Source of the DNA: Torreya grandis
Lineage: Eukaryota; Streptophyta; Pinopsida; Cupressales; Taxaceae
DNA: 64,000 bases
Reading direction: 5' to 3'
Assembly: GCA_037957365.1 (NCBI GenBank)
Contig: JARHVA010000006.1
Location: 10,354,501 to 10,418,500, forward strand
In this document: positions 1 to 12,461 of the stretch, piece after piece
How positions within the stretch are numbered: the stretch's first letter is position 1
Layout: the number at the start of each line of letters is the position of its first letter
Position numbers and translations under genes: made by a program
Notes under the pieces: generated by a model
Told to the model about the DNA's origin: nothing
The model's input: only the letters and a program-made list of their open reading frames with translations
Database searches by the model: none

Positions 1-2555
1 TGAAAGGAGAACTACATCAGACCCTAATTTTAAGGAGCATATATGTAGGCTACTCAAGATTGTGGTGGGGGCATAAGGTATAGATCCTCTAGGCTAGGTT
101 AGGGTAGACTTTATTACATAGCAATCTATATGATTGGTTGAATTGGTACCAGTACTTAGTTTGAGAATTCGTATTGTGCTAATGTCCCTCATGAGATAAT
201 AAACTTTCTATATCTTATATTTTATTATTGCTTGTAGTATTAAAATGTTGAACTGTTACTAATTGAAGTTTTTGATTTTGTGACTGACTAAAGCATTCTA
301 GTAACTATGGTTGAATGAATGTTCAATATTTAGTTTTAAAAAACAACTTACTATTTTTTCTAAGTACAACTAGGTGGGTTATTACATGTGCAACCTGGTT
401 CATGCTCCTAAATGCTTGAATCATTATGAAATCCTGCTGGTCTTTAAAATTTGCAATCTTAGACCCTTTGCTAAGCCATTTGATCCACTTCTTCATTAGG
501 AACTTTGCTCATCCTCTTTGTCCAAGAAAAACCTTGGTATGTGGACCAAAATGGCCAATAATTCTCCCACCTAGAGTGATTGTGCAATTATGTTTTTTGA
601 CTATATATATACAACTACAAATATAACTTTGATACTTGATAATGATAAATTTTGACTTACTTTGAGATGTTTTATACTTGGCTTGTGGCTACTCCTTATG
701 AATGATCTTGAATTTGAGAGGAATAGGGTAGATTTTATCAATGTGCAATAGTGTGTAAGTGATCCATAAATAGTATCGTGCTAGGACCCAAGTCTTTTTT
801 AAACGAGGATTTGATTTGCTTATATACTAAAATATTTTGATAATTTCCTTTAACCGACCCTATGAAACATGTGGAAAGACCCAAAAGAGTATTATGAAAA
901 TTGGAAACTAGTTGTTATTTGGCATGGGATGAGGGCGACAGGTCTATTTGCCTAAAACATACCTATCCCAAGATGGAGATAGTCTGAGGGTAGTATAAAA
1001 TAATTTGAGCATTTGACTTTGAAAGTTTTGTGTAATCATGATGGCGAACAGAGGGTTCAACCCACATATAGATAAATGGCTTAGAGGAATGACGAATAAG
1101 AGTTATGTATTTTCATGCAAGTCGAATGGATTAACATGTGCTAAGAATTAGAATTGTCAAGTACTTATAACCATATTTAGGTATCTACATTTTCCTTGTA
1201 GCAATGAAATTGCTAGAGTAAAGGAGAAAGAATTAAATCTGAGCATGTTGTTGGTAGTAGACATAGGACTATAAAAATCACTGGGTATAGATGAATGACA
1301 AGTGTGTGATGTATATCATATTATATAATGTATATCATTTTGCATGTATTTTCCCTATGTATGTCTATCAAAATACTGTAAAATATGAAAAGACTCCTTC
1401 GAAGAAAGAAATGAAAGGTTAGAATGCATAGTGACAGAGCATTGTAAGTTTTGTAAATATTGTTAAGATGTAAAGGAAAAGAGTTTCGTATGATTTGAGA
1501 TTAATGTAGAGATTTAATCATGGTCATTCGAATGTCTTTTGTACTTATTATGTGCATAGTTATGTTATCTTAAATTCAAATTTATTTAATCATATAACAA
1601 TAATGAATGTTTTGTACAATTAAATTAGCATTTCTTTGGATAATCATTAAATTTGAATAAAATAAATACTCAACTTGTTCTATAATTCCATTTGAGTTCT
1701 GAACCTATATTATAATTTGTATAGTAGTAAACATCATCATGTTTTTATGGGTTTTCTAAGAACCTCTACTAATAATGGTGTGGTGAACGTGGAACCTTGA
1801 AACACGTTGAGATGGTTACCTAGACAAAAAGATTTGGAATAATGGTTGAATATTCACAATTTTGTTGAAGAGGAGGCAAAGAGAATAGGAAGCTTTATGA
1901 GAGAGGTTATAATAGAGCACATATATGGTGAAATATACAAAATATTTTGGCATGAATTGTTTGGGTTACTAATTGCATGGTTGTCAAGAATTGAATACTA
2001 TTACTTTAGGTCAAGATAGACAGAGCATTTTATTTGGATTAAGGAAAATATAAAAAAGATACAAAACTTGGATACTTATTGGACAAGTGTGTTAGTTAAC
2101 TAGCTAAAGATTACTATTGAAGGGCGTATCATTGAATTTTTGGTACAAGGGTACATTATGTTTGAATTTTTATAGGATTTATTCATAAGAGGAATCAAGA
2201 TAAATTTATGCAATGACTACCTGCTCTACTTAAAATATTGGTTGTGGAAAAGGCCATGGTGCCTATCTTGGATAACATGGAGTAATCACTTTGAGCATTA
2301 TGGGGATGCATGCAATAAATAAGTAAATGATGAAGAACTAAAAGGAAAAACTTGAACCTGAACCCAAAAGATGGAGGATGCAGAGGAACAAAATGAGAAG
2401 AGAATTTTGGGGTAGAAGAGAGACATCCAGCAATAGAGGAGATGTAATTATGACCACATGCTTTAACCTCATAGGACTTGACACATTTATATCATATGTT
2501 TGTTAAGGATCTAAGTAGACTAAATCAGAGTAATAATTTACAATAAATACAACTA
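1..2555. other. AT-rich stretch without a recognisable gene
   Basis: I see no coding region, RNA gene or clear transposon domain here. The longest open frames are under 70 codons and match no family I know. Base composition is AT-rich with long A/T runs. The right limit is where sequence shared with 39.73-40.56 kb starts. Confidence 0.5.
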
Positions 2556-3032
2556 TATACATCTAAATTTGCTTGCTTTAATTATTCAACTAATCTCATT
2601 ATTTCTTACAATTAATCTTGTAACCATGGTCCTAATTAAAATCCCATTCCCCTTTTATATTTCCTACATCTTGCTAACCTTCCTACACACTGCATGTTAT
2701 ATTAATCATTTGATTATCCCACTAACATCCCATTAAACCATTAATACCACCTCATTTAATAACCACTTGCCCCACCTGCCAATTTAAAATTCAAAATATT
2801 CTACCTGCCCCCTTTATCCAACCTATCCATAGCTTCTCGTACACATCTTGATCCTTAAACCTCATTAAAACCCCTACACTAATCCCTATTAATTCCTAAT
2901 GAAATCTAGAAGCCTTTAAAATAAAGAGCCATCTCTAATTCTCTAAAACTAGAGAGTTTTTATGAATTTAAAATTCATTTTCAATCCTCCCCACCACCAT
3001 ATAAATAACCAAGCATGGAGCACGGTTGAACT
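2556..3032 (+). repeat. Left part of an old repeat, candidate 5' LTR of element X, interrupted by element A
   Basis: This block matches 39729-40205 colinearly at roughly 85% identity by eye. Shared words include accatggtcctaattaaaat (tagttaaaat in the other copy), tgattatcccactaa and ccaagcatggagca. The match stops exactly at the left end of element A and resumes at its right end (12462), so A was inserted into this repeat. The other copy is the uninterrupted site. The last five bases, gaact, are the left target duplication of A. That this repeat is an LTR is an inference from a purine tract before the second copy and gag-pol between the copies. Confidence 0.75.
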
Positions 3033-4201
3033 TGTTGGGTGAATATTTTGTCACCAGCTAACTGACGGCAAAATAGGTATATCAACCACACCACAAGGAG
3101 ATTTATACGGCAAGATGTGCAGTTTTACCACAACAAATTGAGATAAATCTCTCCTCTCATCAAGGGGACATTCCCTATTAGGCAGGGGAGGTACCCTGTA
3201 AACCACTATAACTAATATAAGGTGAAAATATACTCAGGGGTAGGATAACACCATCCATCTCTCTTTTTTTAGAGATGATTCTCATAAGGACAAGGAGAAA
3301 TCTTGGGTAATTGCTGAAGGCATTTCTCTTCTTTCAGAAATGATGTTCAGAAAACCAGAGGAAGACTTCCTGGGAAGTAATGGTAACCACAAGAAAACCA
3401 TGAAAGCACAATCTTTCATTGCTTCTCTCACTAATAAGACAAAGGAACACAATAGGATTAAGCACAAACCAAAGTCTCCACCTAAAACAACTTTCAGTTC
3501 AGGCGGTTCAATCAGCTTTTTGGTTCAATCGGCTCTTCGATTCAATGTTTTGTGAAGGGCCACATTCGCTTTCTTTTTCTTCTTCAATTGAACCATCTTG
3601 TTAAACTTCTTTTTGGAATCTTTCGCTTCCTTCATTCGCTCGAAGCTTCCTTTCAAAGTTTGAACTCTTTGAACACTTTGAACCTTTGAACCTTGAACCA
3701 TTTCGGTTCAAAGTTCAACGGTTCATTCTCTTTCTTTGAATACTTTTATTTTCTAAGTTCGTCAAAATTACTGAACTCGTTGAACCTTTAAACCCTTGAA
3801 CTCTTTTTGGTTCAATGTTCAATAGTTCAATCTTCACTCTTTGAAGCCTTCTTTTCTTTAAGTCCACTGAAGTCATTGAACCTTTGAACTCTTTGAAGGC
3901 GGGGTTCAATGGTTCATTCCATTTGTTTGAATCCCATCATTAAGTCTTTTGATTGAATCTTGGTGTTGAACTAGACTTAAAACACTAAGGAAAAGCCTCA
4001 AGTGTTTTGAACTTCCTTTGGAGAAAGCCTGCCTATTGAACCTGTTGAACCTGTGAGTTCCTTAGCTAAAAAATGCTTGAATAATTGAAGAACTTGGCTG
4101 CTCAAAATATTTTTGAAAAAAAAAGAGAGATTTTTGGTCTTTAGGACTAAAATAGTCAGTATGTTGTCCACAAAAGCAAGTGATAGATTTTGAGAACAAC
4201 A
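3033..4201 (-). repeat. Element A left (3') LTR, internally deleted
   Basis: The LTR starts tgttgggtgaat and ends gagaacaaca. It is about 940 bp shorter than the right LTR of the same element. Sequence joins directly from a point near 3488 to sequence that corresponds to about 11742 in the right copy, a single deletion. The part from about 3500 on is dense in ttgaacc and its complement ggttcaa, in both orientations. No strong polypurine tract abuts it: the nearest purine-rich run on the minus strand (aaaggaag) is about 15-20 bp inside the element. Confidence 0.9.
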
Positions 4202-4440
4202 GCTGGCTCCAGTTGGGGAACTTCCTTTGGATTGAAATTTTGAAACAGTCAAAGGCAGTAAAAACTAGAATCCAGTGCCTTCATGTATGCCATTGGGCTA
4301 CAGAGTCATGCCACCCAAAAAAAAATATGCCAAAAATGAAAATGAACAACACAAAACAAACTAAAGACTATACATATGTACAACTGCTCTTATCTGATAC
4401 TTCAAGGGTTGAAGTGCTTCAGATGCTGCCCACTGTGAGG

Positions 4441-5720
4441 CAGTGAAAAAGGCATGCCATCTTGATACTTCAATAGGAAACTATTTTCACCATTTAAAAA
4501 ATGAATGGGAAATGAGCCTCTCCATAAAGAATCAAATTTCCCATGCATTCCATTTGGTTCTCTTCTCTTGTCCCATAACAGAACTTGATCTCCAATCTAA
4601 AAATCACGAATCTTTACTTTCTGGTCAAAGAGATTTTTTATCAGACTCTGATGTGCGGCAATATGGTCCACCACCATAGTTTGCTACTCATCTAGTTCAG
4701 TCAAGCACATGATCCTTTTGTCAATGGAACCTTCAAATGTTTGATCTTTGACTACTTTTGCCAACTTTAGTGCTAGTAATTCCAGGGTGATTGGTATCTC
4801 TATATTGAGACCATACAGAAGTTGGAATGGTGACATACCTATCACCCTCTTGGGTGTAATTTTGTCTACCCATAAAGCATCAAACAATGCTTTGTGCCAG
4901 GTTCTTTGATTGTCATCTACCAACTTCCTGATAATGGTCACCAGGTTTTTGTTGCTTGATTCTGCTTGGCCATTTCCTTGTGAAAAATAGTCAGAGGAGT
5001 GGGAGAGGATAATCCCATAATAAAAGCAAAATTGGGTAATCTCATGAGAATAAAAATAGGCTGCATTGTCTGTTACAATCTTGGTTAAGACCCCAAACCT
5101 GGTAATGATGTTTTGCTTGAGGAAATTACATACTACTTTTGAAGTAGCATGCTTGATTGGAATGACTTCCACCCACTTGGTGAAGTAGTCTGTGGCTGTG
5201 AGGACATAATCATGTCCAGCACTCGAGATAGATTTACAGTGCTAATGAAATCAATCCCCCATTGCTAAAATGGCTCTTCTATCACCATAGGCTTGAGAGG
5301 TAATGCGATTAATTTGGGTCTTCCAACGAATTGTTTACACAGTTCACATCTACGTAACCATTTGTATCCATCTTAAAATAGAGTAGGCCAATAATACCTA
5401 GCTCGTAGAATCTTATGAGTAGTCACAGGTGTAGAAAAATGTCCTCTACAAGCCAAATTGTGGAAGGATTCTAAAAGTTTATTCTGTTGCACTTTATCCA
5501 CGCAGTGAAGGAATACCCCATCAAGGTTCCTTTTATATAGACCGCTGTTCCACATGACAAAGTTGGTAGCTTTCAACTTAAAAGTCCTCTTTTTTATGAG
5601 ATAGAGGAGCAGAACATTCACCATAGGTAAGGAAATGAGCAGTATTTGAATACCACTCATTCGTAGTGGTGACAAAGAGAACTATTAGCGTGTCTTCAAC
5701 TTTTATTTTTTCATGCCTTG
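4441..5720 (-). pseudogene. Element A integrase (relic)
   Basis: Integrase inserts the element's cDNA into host DNA. On the minus strand the zinc-binding HHCC part is seen near 5460-5310 (CRGHFSTPVTTHK, then CELCKQF), broken by a stop. The catalytic core follows in a clear 162-residue frame at 5172-4684: ATDYFTKWVE, the second acidic site IVTDNAAYF and the third site NGQAESSNK with Glu kept. The first acidic site lies just upstream in GIDFIS, in another frame. A C-terminal motif DSLWRGSF resembles the GPY/F module. Several stops and frame changes make it a relic. The closest relative in the window is the integrase of element B. Confidence 0.9.
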
Positions 5721-5834
5721 TTTCTTCTAGTATGTTATCAGTAATTAATTGGCAGAGGGCTCTTCTTCATACAAGCTTAGTAGCTTTGATAACAAGATCA
5801 AACTCTTAGATTTTAGCAATCTAATTGCCCCTTC

Positions 5835-7140
5835 TAGTACCAAACTCCTATTGAGTTAAAATGGACTGTACCATTGTATCAAGCACTAGAGCAACAGTGC
5901 GTGAGTTTAGGATGTAAAAATGGAAGTGTTTTACCACCTTGACTACTGCATAAGCATGCTTCTCCATGTTTGAGTATTTCAGTTCATGATCTTTGAGAGG
6001 ATAACTCATGAATGATATAAAAGATTCCACACCTTCTTTGTTCTTCTGGACCAATACATTATGAAGTCTTTGGTGTAATTTGGGCAAACTAGGACTGGGC
6101 ATAAGCAATAACTTTCTTGATATATTAAAATGCTGACTTGCCTTCTTCAGTCCAATGAAAAGTAGTTTTTACCTTCATCATGTCCACAATGTGGTGAGTC
6201 TTCTCTGCGAACTCAGGAATGAAACTTCGTAGTAAATTCACCTTTCTGAAGAAAGAGTGAACTATAGTCTTACTAGCGGGCAGAGTAAGCTCTTGGATAG
6301 ATTTGACTCTTTCTAAGTCAATCTTTATGCCTTCTTGAGATACAGTGTGACTAAGAAGTTTCCCTTCTGTAACCCCAAAAACTAACTTCTTGGAATTTAG
6401 AGAAATGTCATTCTGTCGACATCATTCCAGCACTTGTTACAAATGACGCACATGATCGGGACGATGCTTGGAAAAGACAATCAAGTCATCAAGATATACC
6501 ATAATGAATTTCCCCATTTCCCCTCTAAAAGTAAGGTCTATTGCTCTCTAGAAGGTGTCACCAACATTGATGAAACCAAAGGGCATTCTGTGATATGCAA
6601 AGGTGTCCCAAGGTGTAGTGAAAGCAGTCTTATGTTGGTCTGCTTTACTGACTTCTACTTGATTATACCCTAAGAAACCATCTAAGATTGATAACATCTT
6701 TAAACCAGTCACTGTTTGAAGGACTTGATCCATCATGGGTAGAGGGTAGTTATCTTTTAGAGAGGATTGATTCAAGTTTCTAAAATCCACACAGAGGCAA
6801 ATTTCCCCATTCTTTTTCCTCACAAGGACTATGCTTGCAATCCATGTGGAATGATAGATTGAAAAAATTATCTTAGATTTTAACATTTTTTGAATCTTAG
6901 ACAGAATAATACCTGATATCTTGGGGTTGTACTACCTATATTTCTACTTGTGAGGTAATGAACCACTCTTGAGAGGAATTTTATGACAAATTTCTTTAGG
7001 CTTGAGCGACTTCAGATCATCATAGGAGTACGCCAAAACATCTATGTAATGGCGAAGTAGAACAATGAATTTGAGCTTCTCATTAGGAGTGAAACACTTC
7101 CCAATGTTCACCATCTTAGGATTTTTTTTAAGTACTCAAA
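5835..7140 (-). pseudogene. Element A reverse transcriptase and connecting RNase H (relic)
   Basis: The reverse transcriptase palm and fingers are readable on the minus strand. A clean frame at 6886-6548 contains VRKKNGEICLCVDFRNLN, then LSILDGFLGYNQVEV and AYHRMPFGFINV. After one stop the active-site text FIMVYLDDLIVFSKH follows near 6510. The downstream RNase H-like part (6108-5848) has SYPLKDHELKYSNMEKHAY, typical of the gypsy RNase H. Its N-terminal Asp region is not recognisable, as in Tat elements where this domain serves as a connection. Multiple stops and shifts show it is dead. In B the same region reads SYAYEHTLSVILVQ. Confidence 0.9.
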
Positions 7141-7294
7141 TTTATTTGATCAAACTCTTGGGAGGAGCTTGAATCCATTTATTACTGCTTGATGAACCTG
7201 TTGTGCTTATCAAACAGTTTCTCAAGGGAAACCAATCCTTTTGAGATTTTATTCCCTTTAAGCTATAGGAATTCTTCACCTGCTTCTGAGCTTC

Positions 7295-8530
7295 TTATAG
7301 GGGCTGACTCTCGTGTGGAGACTTACTGCCTTCAAAATACAGCTCCTCAAAGCTATCTGTTTGTTCCAGAAAGGCAATGATTTGATTATCGCCATTGAAT
7401 ACCTGCCAATGGTTAGCATTATCAGGCACACTTGGTTGAAAGACCAGTTCAATAGTGTACCTATTCCCTTTGAAGTTGGGGTGAGGAACCATGAGGGTCA
7501 CAAAAATAGCTAATGAATTTGCTCGATCATTGAACTCTCTGGGCATTATAGAAATACTAAAAGCATCAAAACTTTCAATTTGATCCCAAATTAGATTGCA
7601 ATAATGGCACAATCTTCCATTCTTGGTTTGATACAAGTTCCTCACCTGGCAAACCACTAATTCAACATCTCCTTTGGCATGAAGGAGTTTAACACCTTTT
7701 TCTTGAGCTGCCTTCAACCCGAGTAACAGAGATTCATACTCAGTAGTGTTGTTGGTGTTGCTGAACTGCAACTTATACGAATAAGGAAAAATATCTCTTC
7801 GAAGAGATATCAACACAATCCTAGCTCCAAAGCTGGTAGAAAAATAGCTGCCATCAAATTCCAAAATCCATACGTCATCAAAAATTGATCTTTTCTTATA
7901 TTTTTCTTCATTTAGAAGGGAGGATTCTTTTGCACCTTGCTCTATCATTGAACTCTCTGATCTTATGTCTGAACTTTGTAAATTATCACTTACAAGACTT
8001 TCCTCTGATGAAATAGAAACCTCCTCTATGGTCAAATAATAGTTACCCATTCCTAAAGATTCAAATAGAATTTGAGCTTCAAGCATTGATGTTTGGGTGA
8101 CAATGTACTTCAACTCCTTCTTAGGGAGCAGCCTCTGCATGACGCCTTTGACAGGGATCCTTGCCTTAGATAGGTCCATGCTCAATTCTCGACCAACGTC
8201 CTTACAAAAATTTTGCCTAAGAAAGATGTCGTATGAGGCTGGGATGTCGGCCACTAGGACTGTCATTTTGATTCTCTTATTTGAAAAAGCCACAAATGCA
8301 AATTGAGCATCTTTGATTTGTCCCAGCAAAGGCACTTGTTTGTTTTCCATGGAGAAACATCTCCTAAAGGTCTTAGTTAGTGTGAGACCAAAAAAGTCTA
8401 CCACCTTAGCAGGCATGACATTATCAGATGCACTTGAGTCTATAATGCAATTGTTCAGCTGATGACCGTTTATCAATAGAGAGACATAAAATGGTTCTAT
8501 CTTTCTAGGGGCAGCTAGAGGAGTAATCAC
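7295..8530 (-). pseudogene. Element A protease plus archaeal-type RNase H in one frame, upstream of RT
   Basis: This 411-codon open frame is the longest uninterrupted coding stretch of element A. Residues about 12-125 are a retroviral-type aspartic protease: the active site reads IIDSSAS (Asp31), where family members have DSGAS, so the conserved Gly is lost. Residues about 218-345 are an RNase H of the archaeal type, with the four acidic positions readable: FDGS (Asp226), NNTTEYES (Glu264), HAKGD (Asp288) and FNDRANS (Asp335). It removes RNA from the RNA-DNA hybrid during replication. A domain of this type normally follows RT in Tat elements; here it precedes RT. Element B has the same order, so it is a family trait. 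The first Met is only the first in frame; the polyprotein continues upstream. Confidence 0.88.
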
Positions 8531-8976
8531 AAGATTATTTTAGGTGGATGTGTTCTTGAGGGGACTGGAGTTACTTCTGACATATCTTGTCCTATAGGGA
8601 CAGTTTTATTCTTGACGCATTGAACTAATCTATCCAATTGCTCAAGGTTGGATTGCAATAATTCAAACTCAGACATTTGAATTTTGGTCTTCTTAACATG
8701 GTCAATTATGTCAAATGACTGGAAAGAACTGAGAATAAAGGAAGGAAGTTCATCCTTCTAGTTTTTTGTGGGTGTGGTACTGGTCTGAGAATTTAAAGCA
8801 GAAGGAACAAGAGTGTTTGGGGTACTTACTTTTTTAGTGATTACCAGGTCCTTTGATTGAAAAGGTAGAGTAGTCCCTTGTTTAACAATTTAAATTACTT
8901 GTTGAGATCCTTCCCTTATTTTTTTCTTATCAATTTGGTGAACTGACTGGTTCTGGGCCCTGATGAATACAGCGTA

Positions 8977-10200
8977 TTATCCATCAAATGCTTCTGACTT
9001 GCTTTTAGCTTCTTCTTGATAATTCAAGAAACCAATGTTGGAGTCACCAACTAATTCTTCTTCCCTTTCTATGAAGAGATTAGCATCATCTTCTTGTTTC
9101 AACTCAGGTTGAAAAGATAAATTAGATTCAGTTTCAAGATATCCAACTTTGGAGTTAGCTAGAGCCACTTCAATGGCAAGCTTCCCCTGTGGGGGAGGAA
9201 GGTGATTTGGTTTCTCTTGATTTCTGGCAGCATTGCCTTGATATGACTGATTGAAAAAGTCCTCCTTGGTATATCTCGATATGAAGGAGGAGTAGAAATT
9301 TCTTGTTCCATTTGCTTTCTGAGAGCTAGCAACTCATTTGCTAGTTTTTGTACCATATGATTAGTGGTGCCTATAGAAGAATATTCAGGAGATGAAGAAA
9401 ATTTACTCCTATTAGGATCTCTTCTTATATTTCCTGCCAAGATAAGGTCATCTTCAACCTTAGTGGCCAAATCCTGAGCAGCAACAAGGTCTATGTGGCC
9501 AGCCTGCCTTAATAAGAAACTCACTTCAGGAAGCTAAGAGTTTATGAAGAAGCATTTGAGATTTTTTGGTGTCGGTTGAGCAATTGTAGGAATCTTACTC
9601 TTCATCTTGTCAAACTTAGCTATGAAGTCCCTCATAGGTTCATGAAGCTCTATTTTTATTTGTGTGAGCTGAGCCAATAGGGCATGCGCATCTTCTACAG
9701 GCTTGAACCTTGCTTCGAATTTGGCTTTGAGGGTGTTCTAGTTAATCACAGTCTGAGTCTGCAAATGATAGAACTAGTCTACAGTAGCACCTTGTAATGT
9801 TTCTACAAATGGCCTGACTGCTATGTCTTCATACTCTACACTTATCACACCATAGGCTATGTAAAAGGCTGCAATATATTCATCAGGATGAACTCTCTCA
9901 TCGCCATAGAATTTGGGGAAATTCTTCCTTAAACTATGGGGTAGTTCATGTAAGGGTGGATTTAGATTCATAAGACCAAAGGTATTACCCCAGGGGCCTT
10001 GGGCTGCAATGATATGACTATTGAAGGGAGGGATAACAAATTTATGAGGGGTATGTATGGACAAAGCTTTGTTAGTAGAGGAAAAAGAAGCTTTGCCTTG
10101 TATTGGTGACCTGATGTTGGTAGGAGGAAAACTCCTAGTTCGTTGGAGGTGAGGTTGTGGAGGAAAAAGATCAAAATTACTCAGCTGCACCAAATCAAAT
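8977..10200 (-). pseudogene. Element A gag (relic)
   Basis: Gag forms the capsid shell. Three minus-strand frames (10193-9774, 9524-9159, 9168-8977) together match the gag of element B piece by piece. Shared text includes HTPHKFVIPPF, GPWGN, NLNPPLHELPHS, KFYGDERVHPDEYIAAF, then FLLRQAGHIDLVAAQDLA. The middle part has the usual gypsy capsid look (length, YHLQ and TLKAKFEA words). I see no CCHC zinc knuckle. Stops interrupt it at about 9773 and 9530. Sequence 8531-8976 continues to the protease as a poorly conserved linker without a clear domain. Confidence 0.85.
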
Positions 10201-10329
10201 ATAGGGTCAACAATACCTTGAGCTCTCTGGCTTTGCGTATATCGTGAATCTGCCAGAGTGTAAAATGGAAATGGAAAAGAACTAGAACTGCTTCAATTTG
10301 AAGCTTGAGGCTTCAAACTACACAAAACA

Positions 10330-10347
10330 TCCCCAGTAGAGTCATCA
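10330..10347 (-). other. Element A primer binding site (decayed)
   Basis: Immediately inside the 5' LTR the minus strand reads TGATGACTCTACTGGGGA. The cognate site of element B is TGGTGACTCCACTGGGGA. Both resemble the complement of a tRNA 3' end with CCA. The acceptor stem fits plant tRNA-Arg as I recall it, the primer reported for Ogre elements. Two changes relative to B mark decay. Confidence 0.75.
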
Positions 10348-10352
10348 AAAAT

Positions 10353-12461
10353 TGTTGGGTGAATATTTTGTCACGAACTAACTGATGACAAAATAGGTTA
10401 CATCAAACACAACATAAGGAGATTTATGTGGAAAAATAGGTGTGGTGACCACAGTCAGATGGGGATAAATCTCTCCTTTCAGCGAGGGGAGGTTCCCTAC
10501 AATATATGTGTGTGTGTGTGTGTATACACATAGGGGTGAAATCATGCCATCCATCTCTCTTTTATCAGAGATGATGTTCACAGAACATGGTAGAATTTTG
10601 GTGTAATTACTGAAGGTACTTTTTTTCTTTCAAAAATGATGTTCAAAAAACTAGAGGAAGACTTCTTGGGTAGTAATGGTACCCACAAGAAATCTATGAA
10701 AGCACAGTCTTTCGTTGCTTCTCTCACTGATTAAGACAATAACATATTATGATTAAGCACAACCCAAAGTCTCCACCTAAAATTACAACAGAGTAAAAGA
10801 TCACAAAGGATAAGGGGAGCTCAAAGTCTCTCTAGTATCCTTTACACAAAACACAGACTGAAGATAATTATGGCAGCACAAAGTCTCTCATAGTCGACTT
10901 TAGGATATCTTCCAACTTATTTCCACTAATTCTACTTATTTGATTAAATAGACAAGACTATTTAGGAAACAAACATAAGAATAATTTCTTAGATAACACA
11001 AGCTATTTCAACACAAAGCTTGAAAGGTCACTTGCTTTCTCATTCAAATAACAAAATATGATTAACAGTCTGAGCTCAAAGTCTCAAGAATGCCTTTCAA
11101 TTTGCACAAAGTTTCACTTCTGGTAACAGAGATATCTCTCCCATACAAAATGGGAGATTACAATATATAGCATTCCAAGAAAGACTTGGGCGCTAGTTTT
11201 TATGAAAATGGCCCATGCTAAATTGAATGCCTTGAATATCTATGAAAGAGCCATGCCGGAACAGGTCATCGGCCTTGACTTTGGCATTTTGAATCATCTC
11301 AAATGTCTCCTCCTAAACATGGGTTGTCTGGTCTTCTTTATGATGCTTACATAGCTGTCCATTCACCTTTACTTAATGTAGAAAAATAGGCCGTGCCTTT
11401 GAATGTTCACGCTCTCTGATGTCCACTTGGTGGACTGTTTCACCTACTGGACATAACTCTCTTGTAGATATTTCTAGATTTTTTGTAATTGTTCTCTCTT
11501 TCCTTGCCACATTTTGTCCTTCATTGGCGATCTGAGCTCTCAGGGCTATCTTCTCGCTTTCAGTTGGCTCTTTCAGCATCTTTCTTTGGCCAATCGCTGA
11601 GTTTGTTCTCAGGGTCTGCACCATATTTAAAAATCAATGGATATTTTATTACCCTAAATTTGATGTTTGCGAGGACATCATGGTCACTTAGTCGCTTGAA
11701 TCATTTTGAACCTTTGAGTGCATCAGTTCAATGGTTCAATAGTTTAGGCAGTTTAATCAGCTTTTTGGTTCAATCAGCTCTTCAATTTAATGTTTTGTAA
11801 AGGGCCGTGTTCACTTTCTTTTTCTTCTTTGGTTGAAACATCTTGTTGAACTTCTTTGTAGAATCTTTCACTTCCTTCATTCGCTTGAAGCTTCCTTTCA
11901 AACTTTGAACGCTTTGAACCCTTTAAACCTTGAACCATTTCAGTTCAAAGTTCAATGGTTCATTCTCTTTCTTTGAATCCTTTCATTTTCTAAGTCTGTC
12001 AAACTTACTGAACTCGTTGAACCTTTGAACCCTTTAACTCTTTTTGGTTCAAGGTTCAACGGTTCAACATTTCAATCTTCACACTTCGAAGCCTTCTTTT
12101 CTTTAAGTCAGTTGAAGTCATTGAACCTTTAAACCTTTCGAAGGCAGCGTTTAATGGTTCATTGGTTCAATGGTTCATTCCATTTATTTGAAGCCCGCTG
12201 TTAAGTCTTTTGATTGAACCTCGACATTGAACCAACCTTAAAACACTAAGGAAAAGCCTCAAGTGTTTTGAACCTCCTTTGGAGAAAGCCCACATGTTGA
12301 ACCTATTCAACCTGAGTTCCTTAGCTGAAAAATGCTTGAATAATTGAAGAACTTGGCTGCTCAAAATATTTTTGAGAAAGAAAAGAGAGATTTTTGGTCT
12401 GCAGGACCAAAATGGTCAGTATGTTGTCCACAAAAGCAAGTGATGGATTTTGGGAACAACA
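10353..12461 (-). repeat. Element A right (5') LTR
   Basis: This is the full-length copy (2109 bp), starting tgttgggtgaat and ending gggaacaaca. It holds a short (GT)n run near 10507-10522 and, from 11690 on, many copies of ttgaacc/ggttcaa in alternating orientation. It aligns with the LTRs of B at both ends, but lacks the GAATTC-centred palindromes found there. Confidence 0.92.

Larger units (their letters stand above)
3033..12461 (-). mobile_element. Element A: Ty3/gypsy LTR retrotransposon (Tat-like), minus strand, decayed
   Basis: The element is bounded by LTRs that start TGTTGGGTGAA and end AACAACA, and is flanked by gaact (3028-3032) and taact (12462-12466), a 5-bp target duplication with one change. 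Read on the minus strand the order is 5' LTR, primer site, gag, protease, archaeal-type RNase H, reverse transcriptase, degenerate RNase H, integrase, 3' LTR. All coding parts carry stops or frameshifts, so it cannot move by itself. It belongs to the same family as element B (24751-36252): the domain texts are closely alike. The LTRs differ by roughly 15% by eye where they align, so insertion is old. Confidence 0.93.

Noticed and set aside
10378..10581. Coding frame across the (GT)n run of the A LTR
   Set aside because: The frame exists only because of the TH/VC repeat and the LTR has no coding history.
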